From positions 1 to 21,593 of IMG/VR virus record IMGVR_UViG_3300030105_000746: a stretch of DNA of 21,593 nucleotides, one strand, 5' to 3'. The position numbers were made by a program, and so were the translations under genes. The notes under the pieces are model-generated. The model worked only from the letters and a program-made list of their open reading frames with translations. It did no database searches and was not told the origin of the DNA. Positions 1 to 9,400 of this stretch are shown one piece after another (position 1 is the stretch's first letter; each line of letters starts with the position of its first letter). This DNA comes from a virus.

Positions 1-1939
1 CTGTGTTCCAAGCTAGTGTGTAAGGTCCTGAAGATGCGTGTTGTGCTACTTCTATACTAATGATTGCTCCTGCAACTGCGTTACTTGGAGCTGATATAGT
101 TGTGTTTTCTTCTAAGACTAGAGTAGCGTTAGCTTTTGCTGCTGCATCCCAAGCTGTAGTCCCGTCTACTAAAGCCCCTTCTGTAATTTTAGCTGAAGTA
201 GCGGCTGTAACCACACCTGAGAACGAAGCTGTTGCAAATGTAGTAGGTACAATGTTTGCACTACCGTCAAAAGAAACTCCGCCAATTGTTCTAGCGGTTG
301 CTAAAATAGTTGCTTCAGCTGCCAAAGCGACTGCTATGTTTGCACTACCATCAAAACTTGTGCCACCTATAGTTCTAGCTGTGGCTAAAATAGTTGCTTC
401 AGCTGCTAACCCCGAAGTTGCTTGGTTACCTGCAGAGTTTACTCCAGGTAAATTAATGTTTGCACTACCATCAAAGCTTACGCCACCAATGGTTCTCGCT
501 GTAGCTAGTGTAGTTGCATCAGCGGCTAAAGCCACGGCAATATTTGCAGAGCCATCAAAAGATGTTCCGCCAATTGTTCTAGCGGTTGCTAGAATAGTTG
601 CTTCGGCTGCTAAAGCTACTGCTATATTTGCAGAACCATTAAAAGATGTTCCGCCAATTGTTCTAGCGGTTGTTAATGTAGCTGCTGAACCTGTAGTATT
701 TTGATTGAGCGTACCAACTACTAGATCTACAGTGCCATCGCCATCTTGATATGTAACTGTAATTCCAGTTTCAGTATTACTAGCAAACATTGCTCCAATA
801 ATATCTTGCAGTTCTTCTGTGGTGTGTATGTCAGATGTTAAAGCAAGAGTACCTGTAGCTACTGGTAAAGTAGCTGTAACATTTCCGGAGTATGCACCAT
901 GAGCTGCTGCTTCTATTCTCGTGTAATGAGCATTAGAAGATTCACAATATAAATCTATATAAGACTTAGCCCCACCATTTTTAATTGCGATAGCACCTTG
1001 AGATATTTGTACACCATTAGAGGAACCGCCGCCGACTCCTAAAGAAGTTGTAATTGTTGCTGCCGCAGGTAAAACAAAGTCTAATGTGTTATCAGAATCA
1101 TTATAAGTAACTGCTATACCGGTTTCAGTATTACTTGATACCATAGCGCCAACTGTGTCAGAAATAGTCTCTGCAAGTGTTACGCCGTTTACGGTAATAG
1201 CATCGGCTTCTAAAGTACCATCAATATCGGCGTTGCCTGATATATCTAAACTACCAGCATCTAATTCACCAGCTATCGTAAGCAATCCGCTAGACGGGTT
1301 GTAAGTAAAACCGGTGTCTGTTTCTAAACCTTGAGTACCAGTTGCTCCGTCTACAAATGTTGGAAAAACAGTTTCATCAGTTGAGTTGTTTGCAGTAGCT
1401 GTAATAGTATCTGCAGTGCCCAAGGCCACCGGTTCTATGTGGTAAACAGTAATAACCCTGCTATTCGCAGGAGCGGTAGCAAACGTTAAGGTTGTACCGG
1501 AAACAGAATAAGTATTGTGAGCCTGGAAAGCACCATCAATGTAAACTTGTAAGTATTTTTCGTCTGTTGCGGCTTGGGTTAAGGTAAAAGTAGCATCACT
1601 ACCATCCCCTGCAAAGATATCTGTGTTCCAAGAAGAGGTGCTTGTGCTAACTTCTTCGAGTACAACTGCGGTTATCCTTAGTTCTGCTTTATCACCAGAA
1701 CTAAATGCACGCGCTGAGGTGTTATCTTGCGCTCTAACAATGGTTAAAACATGCGTACTACGGGCGGTAACTTTTACTATTTCAGTATTAGTTCCATCGT
1801 CAAATGTACAATAAAAATGTTCGCCAGAACTCAAGGATGGAAATAAATTCCCGTTAACTACCGTAGCGCTTGTAGCGCTGTTTGATAAGTTTGCCGCGAG
1901 AGTTGTCTTGGCATTGTTAGTATATTTAATACTCGCCAT
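1..1939 (-). CDS. Repetitive tail fibre protein (3' end outside window)
   Basis: A start ATG at 1939 with AGGAG 7 bases upstream opens a frame that runs without a stop to base 1, giving at least 646 residues; the C-terminus is missing. The N-terminus (about 1-95) contains HFYCTFDDGTNTEIVKVTAR and later VRAQDNTSARAFSSGDKAEL, typical of the virion-binding start of phage fibres. A beta domain (about 100-170) follows. A motif of the form GAMxxSNTETGIxVTYxDxD occurs twice (near 1150-1075 and 800-718). Five copies of a 28-residue unit around TARTIGGxSFDGSANI lie at about 674-250. The visible end (ISIEVAQHASSGPYTLAW) is a beta-type tip. The protein should recognise the host surface. It is very rich in Ala, Thr, Ser and Gly and poor in Cys, like other trimeric fibres. 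Confidence 0.85.
   Translation of the reverse strand, partial: MASIKYTNNAKTTLAANLSNSATSATVVNGNLFPSLSSGEHFYCTFDDGTNTEIVKVTARSTHVLTIVRAQDNTSARAFSSGDKAELRITAVVLEEVSTSTSSWNTDIFAGDGSDATFTLTQAATDEKYLQVYIDGAFQAHNTYSVSGTTLTFATAPANSRVITVYHIEPVALGTADTITATANNSTDETVFPTFVDGATGTQGLETDTGFTYNPSSGLLTIAGELDAGSLDISGNADIDGTLEADAITVNGVTLAETISDTVGAMVSSNTETGIAVTYNDSDNTLDFVLPAAATITTSLGVGGGSSNGVQISQGAIAIKNGGAKSYIDLYCESSNAHYTRIEAAAHGAYSGNVTATLPVATGTLALTSDIHTTEELQDIIGAMFASNTETGITVTYQDGDGTVDLVVGTLNQNTTGSAATLTTARTIGGTSFNGSANIAVALAAEATILATARTIGGTSFDGSANIAVALAADATTLATARTIGGVSFDGSANINLPGVNSAGNQATSGLAAEATILATARTIGGTSFDGSANIAVALAAEATILATARTIGGVSFDGSANIVPTTFATASFSGVVTAATSAKITEGALVDGTTAWDAAAKANATLVLEENTTISAPSNAVAGAIISIEVAQHASSGPYTLAWNT
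250..674 (-). repeat. Five imperfect 84-base repeats in the fibre gene
   Basis: The coding-strand unit translates to a 28-residue repeat beginning TARTIGG(T/V)SF(D/N)GSANI and usually continuing AVALAAEATILA. Plus-strand landmarks of the form CCGCCAATTGTTCTAGC recur near 277, 570 and 651, with diverged versions near 363 and 483. The third copy departs after SANI into NLPGVNSAGNQATSG and so is longer. Near-identical DNA in several copies makes in-frame recombination likely. A long plus-strand open frame across this stretch is a by-product of the repeats. Confidence 0.9.
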
Positions 1940-1956
1940 TTAGAAACTCCTAAAAA

Positions 1957-2394
1957 TTAACTGACAGTAACAGTCCAAGTGATTGTAATTGCGTCAGCTG
2001 AACCTTTATTAACTACTGCAAATTCAGTATGGCATAACAGAGTTCCGCCGGAAGAAGCATTAAAAATACCTGCTTCTACTATGGCACCTGTTGACACACC
2101 GGCTGCAAATGTAGCTATGTAAGTTACTACATTGTTGGAAACAGCTGCGCTAGTAAGGGATACCCTACCACTAAGTTCTGTTCCTAAAGTAGTATCGGCG
2201 ACTGCTGGGTTAGTAGTATCTGTTCCAAGAGCCATGTGTGTCATAGCTGCTGGGCTGTTTGAAGTAGTTTTTAACATACTTGCAGCTACAAAAGCTTTAC
2301 CCGCAGTAGTAACTAAGTTATCAATATCGCGTACAACTTTGCCGTTTAGCTCAATTTGTAGTCTACCTGTTATATTAAAGCCATCATTAATCAT
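1957..2394 (-). CDS. Phage tail fibre-associated structural protein
   Basis: This 145-residue protein is beta-rich and follows a pattern I have seen in many phage tail-tip proteins. LQIELNGKVVRDIDNLVTTAGKAFVA lies near the start. MTHMALGTDTTNPAVADTTLGTELSGR comes next, then TYIATFAAGVSTGAIVEAGIFN, and finally the C-terminal ITITWTVTVS. These proteins sit just ahead of or among fibre genes and are usually annotated as fibre or putative structural proteins. The ribosome site AGGAG overlaps the previous stop codon, and the start ATG is at 2394. It is followed by 17 bases and then the fibre gene. No enzymatic feature is visible. Attachment of the fibre to the tail is an inference from position. 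Confidence 0.6.
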   Translation of the reverse strand: MINDGFNITGRLQIELNGKVVRDIDNLVTTAGKAFVAASMLKTTSNSPAAMTHMALGTDTTNPAVADTTLGTELSGRVSLTSAAVSNNVVTYIATFAAGVSTGAIVEAGIFNASSGGTLLCHTEFAVVNKGSADAITITWTVTVS

Positions 2395-2402
2395 ATTTTC
2401 TC

Positions 2403-3074
2403 CTAATTAAATGCAAAAGTGCCCAGTACGGATGCATTCAAAACGCTGTTTGCACCGGAAATATGTAGAACACTTATCGATTCGGATATTGTAGCACTAT
2501 CTGCAGCGGATGTGCTAAAACTATAAGCCAGGGCTTCCGCTAGGGAAGGGGTTTCTGTAAGTGCTTTTGCAAGAGCCGTTGCTGTTATGGCGTCTGACAT
2601 AGCAGGGGTATCAGTTAAAGTAGAAGAATACGCTAAAGTTGCAAGCTCACTTAGGGTAGTTGAATGTCCAAGACCAGTAGATACGTCGGTGGTTAAAGGA
2701 TCGTCGTTGCTTGCAGTGTCAACTAAGCTTACTGACTCAGTAAAAGCCCTTACAAAATTCTTACGGAAAAATACAAGGTTGTCGCCCATTGACACAGATT
2801 CTGTTTGTGTTGCTAAAGTAAAGCCTATAGCGGCTTGTTCTTCTAAAGTGGCTGTATCTACTAGAACTTTAGAAAAAGTTATAACGTCTACAGAGTCTGT
2901 AATAGAAAGAATTAAAGCGTTTGGATGCCCAACAGTAAAGAATAAATCTTTACTAAATGCATCAAGCGTTACATCTACAGCCGACAAATTTACATACTGT
3001 ACAACACCGTGGATGTCTGTAAATGTAACAGTTGATCTTAAATCAACGTAGGTAAATGTTTGTTTGAACGCCAT
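2403..3074 (-). CDS. Degenerate-repeat tail-tip protein, function unknown
   Basis: This 223-residue protein opens with a short beta-type domain (residues 1-55) and continues with loose repeats of about 18-20 residues. The theme is (T/S)-(E/D)-(S/T/P)-x-(S/T)-(L/M/I)-x-(D/E). Examples are SITDSVDVITF, VDTATLEEQAA, QTESVSMGDNL, FTESVSLVDTA, LTDTPAMSDAI, LTETPSLAEAL and ADSATISESIS. It is rich in Ser, Thr, Ala and Asp and low in Lys, Trp and Cys. Such repeats are known in virion surface and fibre proteins; a beta-solenoid or extended trimeric stalk is possible. It overlaps the upstream stop by 1 base (TAATG). Its own stop is merged with the next ribosome site (TAGGAG). I recognise no named family. 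Its place between an Ig-like protein and fibre genes suggests a host-contact or linker role. Confidence 0.5.
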   Translation of the reverse strand: MAFKQTFTYVDLRSTVTFTDIHGVVQYVNLSAVDVTLDAFSKDLFFTVGHPNALILSITDSVDVITFSKVLVDTATLEEQAAIGFTLATQTESVSMGDNLVFFRKNFVRAFTESVSLVDTASNDDPLTTDVSTGLGHSTTLSELATLAYSSTLTDTPAMSDAITATALAKALTETPSLAEALAYSFSTSAADSATISESISVLHISGANSVLNASVLGTFAFN

Positions 3075-3451
3075 TAATCAAAATCTTCTCGAATTTTGAA
3101 TTTAACTAAATCTTGCACTGTCTGAATGTTGCCATCACTTTTTGTGTACTCAAGTTCACCCTCAAAGGTCCCCGCTTCAGTCCACGTTCCCGTAGGAAAA
3201 GTAATAGAACACTGCCCAGCAGACCCGCCGCTTATTAAAGTGGCTGTAATAGTTTTAGTAATTACAGTGGATCCCACTTTGCGTATGCGCAGTTTAACAA
3301 CCCCGCTGGATAAATTAACAGCTTCCCACGTAGTACTATCATCAGCGTCTAGCGTAAAACCAGATGCCGCAGCATTGCTATCTTTTAAAGTAAAGTTTAA
3401 CTGTGGAAGAGTGTCCCCCACTACTAGTTTTAATGTATCTGAATATGCCAT
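3074..3451 (-). CDS. Ig-like/BppU-like small structural protein of the tail tip
   Basis: This 125-residue protein has the pattern of a small beta-sandwich. LKLVVGDTLPQLNFTLKDSN at the N-terminus, VVKLRIRKVGSTVI in the middle, and GTFEGELEYTKSDGNIQTVQ near the end match the N-terminal domain of BppU-like upper baseplate proteins (DUF2479 type) and related fibre-anchoring domains. It probably helps attach fibres to the tail. The start has a good ribosome site: AAGAGGT ends a few bases before the ATG, placed in the 19-base gap after the giant protein gene. It ends in a TAATG overlap with the next gene. The family call rests on pattern memory, not on a catalytic motif. Confidence 0.6.
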   Translation of the reverse strand: MAYSDTLKLVVGDTLPQLNFTLKDSNAAASGFTLDADDSTTWEAVNLSSGVVKLRIRKVGSTVITKTITATLISGGSAGQCSITFPTGTWTEAGTFEGELEYTKSDGNIQTVQDLVKFKIREDFD

Positions 3452-3470
3452 AAATTACCTCTTAGTATAC

Positions 3471-6400
3471 CTAATTTTCCCTGTCAAACCCACCTACTTG
3501 ATTGTAGCCTGGTATAAAGTCATCTATTTTTAATTTACCCTGTGGGAAATCCCAGAGTTTCTCGAAGGTTGGTCCTAACGGACTAATCCATAATGGGTCT
3601 CCATAATTCTTGCCAGTTATGAATGGCAACATCAACGTTGCCGGTCCAAGGCCCCCGCTTCGGTCTAGAATTTCTACTGCGTATTCGCCGTATCCCATAT
3701 CAAGTGATTTTCTATAGTTTTTCTGGGTTGAATCAACTCCAGGTAAAGCCCACGCCAACCCACCTTTAAATCTTTCTCTTAAATCAAATCCTAACATAGT
3801 TAATGGTATTAGAGTTGCAGCGGTTAAAAGTAATGGCATAGCAGCTTGAGAAACAGAATCTCCTTCTTCACGCCTAGCATTTACCTCTCTTCCCACTCCC
3901 CCAATTACAACTTTGCCATAAGCGTAAAAGAAAGATTTTAGTTGCCAAACCAAAGCAAACCTAGGATCAGAAGCCCAAGCGGGTCTTTCTGAAGCGTTAG
4001 GTCGTACAATTGATTCATCAACAAATCTATATAATGCTACTTTTACTTTTTTACCAGCAGAAGTTTCTAGTGATTGTTCTCCTGCTTCCCAGGCTGCAAC
4101 ATCTTGTGGAGTTAAATTCAGTTCTTTTAAATACCTAATAGAACGTTGATCTCCTTCTGCCGCTTTTTTACCATGGTCAATAATAAAGCTTTTACCCATT
4201 CCGGCCGCAAACATCCTGGTAAACTTAGTAAACCATTCTGTTCCTGTGTATTTAAAAAAGTTTTCATTAAATCGTTTAGAACCTTCGGTCATATAATCCA
4301 TTTCACCAGCGTTAACGTTAAGTAAATTAAGAGCATCGGTGCTAACAGCACCTATGTCGTAAGCTAGTCGTACCGCTTCTTCTTCTCCTTTTAAAGCGTT
4401 CCAAAAAATACTTGCTGTTTCTCTTAGTTTAGGTAGTTCTTTCGACCTAAGTATAGGCCCTGCCACATCAGGAAAAGATGCAAATACTGTTAAAGCTAAC
4501 AAACCAAAAATGTTTGCTGTCAAAGCCCAACTGTTAGCTGTTTTTAGTCTAGGATATTTTACAAAAATTTCTGGTGTAATTTTACCTATAGAGGCAAGAA
4601 CCATACTAGTAGCAATGTCTTTTTCTTTTTCAGTTGGAAGAGAATCAATTAGCCTTTGTATTTCTTTAGCGCCCCCCCTTCTGTTTAATTCTGCTCTTTT
4701 AATTGTAGATGTCATGTAGTTACGTAATGTTTCTGCAGGATCATTTAATAATGAATTTTCATCTGCAGACTCATCGGTAGCGTTTCTAAGTTCTTTGGTT
4801 GGAATATTTTTAAAGGCTTTTGATCTTTCTTTAGAAAGCCCCAACGCAAACTTACCTGCGTCGCTGTAGAGATCAATATTAGTATTTTCAGGGTCGGAAA
4901 TTAAAAGTTCTATAGTTGCTCGCGCTTCTTTTGGAGTCATCTTGTATTGTTTGTTGTTTTCGTCTAAAAATATGTTTCCCTTATTAAATTCTACAAGTAA
5001 GTTTACAAGCTTGTCTTGCAACACAGTGCTGTTTTCTAGGTTAGCTAAAGATATAGAACGAGGAAAATAGTTACTTATCTTGTTTATCCCAGCGTATGTT
5101 TTAAACTCTTCGTCTACATACATTTTTTCTAAGAACACTCTAATTTCTTTGGCTTTAGGGCTTAATTTATTAGTGTTAGTGGTGTTATCCTCCGCTTCAT
5201 ACAAAATCTCCATGGCCTCATCAGTCACTTCGCTTAGTTCTTCAAAGCCTAATATACGTGCTACTTTGTTTGTGTACTCATATATTTTTTGTTGTTTAGC
5301 TTTACTCCAACCTAACTCAGTAGTAGTTGATGATTGTGAGTATAAAATGTTTGCTATTGTTACACCTATAGGCCCAAGTCCCCTAAGCATGTTATCAGCT
5401 GTATAAGTTACTTCTTTACCAAGCCCTAATGCTTTTCTAATCCATTTAGCTGTTTTAGAATCAGACTCTGCTATTTTCTTAGCAACTTTAGCTATTTTAT
5501 CTAAAGCGGGTTTTGACCCTAACTTAGAATCTATTTTAGGCATTTCATCTATAACTATGCTTCGTATAATTGCGCTATTGAACATTCGGTTTGGTGTACG
5601 TTGTGGATTACCTAGTCCTTCTTTTCTAGCAGAAATAAGAGATGTAATATAATCATTAAAAGCAGGCTCTACTTTAAACCTTCTTCTAAATGCTTTAGAC
5701 ATCGTTTCAAAGAAAGCTCTCAGTTTTACAGCTATTCTTTTGTAAATAGCTTCTCCACCATCAGTTGCTTTTGCGGTTTCATCAAGTAAAAACTTAGCAA
5801 TTTGATTAGCGCCATGCTCTTCAAACCTAGCGGATATATTTTTTTCACCTTCCATCCCAGGAAAGTTTAGCTTCTGTTTTAGTTCAAACTTCTTAAAGTT
5901 TTTTACAAGTAATTTATAAGCATTGCTAGTTTTTTTTAGACTCATAGAAAACTCTTGTTCTAAAATAGAGTGGCCTAACTCATGCATTAAAGTGATAGCT
6001 GCTTTGCCTTCTGATTCAGCGCTTGTGCCTTTTTTAGAATCAATTATTATAAAATCTGCGCCGTCTGCTCCAGCTTGATAACTAAGAATCCTACCTCCAG
6101 CATTACCTTGTCGTATAAATTCTTGTTCTTCCATGATTGCATTTAAAACGCCAACGTTTCCTACGTCATTAAAAGTAACTACATCATCAGTAGTAAAGAC
6201 ATAAATGTCGCGTTTGTTTTTAAAATCATTCCTAACAATATTCATAATAGTAGGTAAGAATTTAACGTCTTGGAAAGTCTTTAAAGTTGTTTTTGATAAA
6301 AAAGATATAGGTTTTCTTCTATCAGTCTGAGGTCGTAAAGGGTCTTTAGGTCTGTTTTTAAACTCGTCTGCGGCTCTTGTTTCTCCCACATCTGTAGACT

Positions 6401-9400
6401 CTAAAGCTATTGTTTTTTGTGTGGTGTCTGGTGCTGGCAATGAACTTTGTGCTAAAACAGGGTCATAGCTCCCTTTTTTTTCTAATTGCCTTACAAAACT
6501 AATGCTTCCTTCAATACCTAATCTTTTTTCTACCCGTGCTTTTTCTCTTTTTAAAATGGTTAAATCTTTTGCAAGTTGATTGCTTTCCTTTCTTCTTTCG
6601 GGTTCAGGTACAGACTCTATAATACGACCTGTAGTATTGTCTTTCGTGCTTGCAAATTTTAAAAACTCTACACGTTCTTCTTTAGTTTTAATTGAAGTTT
6701 GTATTTTGTTATACAAACTACCTAATCCACCTTTTTCCAAATTTTTGTTTATTACCCTGGTTATTTTTTTTTGAATTCTAGCAATTAGTTCTCTTGTACG
6801 CTCTTGGTTAGCATCTTGATTTACAGGAACAGTAGCAGACTGGCCAGTAGTACCGCCGGCAGCGCCACTTTCTCCACCAGTAGCTATAAACTCGTCTGGG
6901 TTTAAAGGTTGTGTAGCAGTTCCGGCTAGTTGTTGCCTACTTAAATCTCTTTCTGCCGCGGTGCCTTCTTCTTCTGTTTTTAATGCAACTCGTAAAGCAG
7001 CTAGTTCTTGTCCAACATTTTCGTATTCTTCATTTGGTTCGGCTTCTGGGTTATCTTCAAGTTCTTGTATACGATCTTGCAACTTAGTACTTACATCAGA
7101 AAACTCGCCACGTTCTGCGGCTAGTGTTGTCATAGAAAATTCTTGATCTCCTCTGCCTTTTGTATAAACAATAGCGTCTGCTTCTTCTTCTGCGGTTAGT
7201 TCTCCTATTGGTTTACCATTCCAAAAAAACTCATACCCTAATACTAGAGCTTCTGCTGCAGCTACTTGAAAACCTTGGTTAGCAGTTTCTAAATCGCCAG
7301 TAGCAGTAGCTTGAGATTTAGTTCTATTGTTATATCCACGGCCAAAATTAGTAAGCCTTGGCATATCCATAGGCTGAGCCCCTTCTCCTTTTTCTTTATT
7401 TGTTGGAGTTATAATTGTCCAGGGGGAGCCTTTATATTTCCTAGCCGTATTTTTTGATTCTTTTACCCAATGCGCAACTTCTACATCCATATCTAACTCA
7501 CCCGGTAAGCTGTACTTAAGCATGCCGTGACGAGGCGTTCCGTCTTCATCTTGTCCAACTTCAATAATATCGTAGTAAAACGCTTGTCCTGCTTCTTTAG
7601 ATCTTTTTGTAAAATTTCTAAGAAGAGCGCCAGAATAAATATTAGCTTTTATGTTATCAACAAGATCAGGTTGAAATCCAAAAGCATAAACCAAAGCATT
7701 TTCTTTGTCTGTTTCGTAAGCTTCTGCTTCTGTCCTACCTTTTCCTCCACTATCTTCTGTTTGACTTTTTACTAACGTTGGATCATTAGCTTTCCAACCA
7801 GGGGTTTCAGCTTTTTTTTCTTTATTTTGGGATTCATGTTTTGCAGATTTAATTGGATCCACTTTAGAACCTGGTTCATCTGTAACTAACTCAGACTCAA
7901 AAGAAGTTGCTCCCATTGCACCAGCTGCGAAAGATGCCATACGATCATCAAGAGCTGATAAATCTAATTCGTCAACTTGTTCATCTTGTGACGCTATGCC
8001 TTTTAATTCTTGTTGAAGTTGGCCATCCAGGTTTGATCCGTCAGTAGGACTTTGTCCTTGTCTAATAAGTTCAACAGTTTCAAAGTCTTGTCTTAAAGTC
8101 TGTTGTTTTTCTGGAGATAGGTTTTCTATTCCTTTTGTGGGTAAACCTTTTTTTACATTTTCCCTATCTTTAATTTGTATCTCTTTTAAAAGACCTTGAT
8201 ACCTAGCAATTAACGCCGCATCTTCTCTAGAAGTTTGTTGGTCCTCAAGATCCATACTACGTCTTTTAGGTTGTTGTTCTGCATCCTCAAAAAGTTCTTT
8301 TTGTATAGGAGTAACAGCATTTTTACGTTCTTCAACGTGTTGTTCTACAGGCTTGGTGACTATGTTTGCTTTAGGGCCAAACAGCTTTATAGCTGCTTTT
8401 ACTGCACCATCTTGGTCTTGCGAGTTTGTATTTTGATACCAAATAGGTACGCCTTGTTTATTTAAAACCTCAACAACTAGGTCTCCAGCTTTGTCTCTAC
8501 CATGAGAATAACCTAAGATTTGAGAAAGGACGCTATCTAAAACATTTGTGTCATATAATCCATCCCCTTCAGTCTGTGCTTCAAACCTATTTAAAAGCTC
8601 TGCGTTTGAACTTAACAACATACCCATAGACTTACTGGCTTGTTTATCTCCAGCTATGTGTTGAGTAACGCCCGCATTTACTAGTCTTTCTCCTAGTTCT
8701 GGTTTGGTTTTTAATAACTGGGCAAGCTGATTAAAGCTATCGGGGTCTATATAAACCGCTTCTTTGTTATTAGTAGGGTCTAGCATAGCTTCTAGTTGAG
8801 CTTCTAACCAAGCTTCTGGTTCTGTATACACGGTGCCCGGTTCGTTTTCGCCGTAGCGTTCTTTGTAAAACTTTTCTAGTTGAGCCTTATTGTGTTGTTC
8901 TTTTATATAGCCTCTAGCTTTAGTAATAACTTTACTTGGGCCACTAGCAATTCCAGTTACTGTACCACCAGCAGCACCAATACCAGCACCCCCAAAAAAC
9001 CCCATAAATAAAGCTTGTCCTCTATCAAGATTAGCCATAGCTGATGTGTAATCATCATCAATTGCAAACTTTTGTTGTACAGTTATTTCTTCTTGTAATA
9101 GTTCAGTAAGTCCTTCAACGCTTGAAGATTTTGCAGCCCCAGCAGTTATAGACTGTAAAATAGTCTTATGAGCCTGGCCACTGCCTTTTTTCATTTGGTT
9201 TAAAAAACCTTTAAACACTAAAGCTTCACCGCCTACCCCTATTGCTGTAAATGGCACACCAAGTCCTAAAGATTGAAAGGCTTGAATTGGGTCAGTCATG
9301 CCTTGTTCTGCAAAAGTACCAAAAGCTATACCAGCTCCCTGTGGGTACTCTTGACTTACAGCACCTACAACTGCTCCACGTTTTGCGTATATTGCTCTTT

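Noticed and set aside
250-674. CRISPR array
   Set aside because: The repeats are 84 bases, contiguous, in frame and protein-coding, without unique spacers.
60-704. Plus-strand open frame of 214 codons with striking repeats
   Set aside because: It lies wholly inside the minus-strand fibre gene, which has a good start and ribosome site. The repeats are the antisense of the fibre repeats, and no plausible ribosome site precedes the frame.
1-3074. Diversity-generating retroelement target
   Set aside because: No reverse transcriptase gene or template/variable repeat pair with adenine-specific differences was found in the window.
2587-3533. Plus-strand open frames at 2587-3051 and 3126-3533
   Set aside because: They are antisense to two tightly coupled minus-strand genes, have no family resemblance and no convincing start signals.
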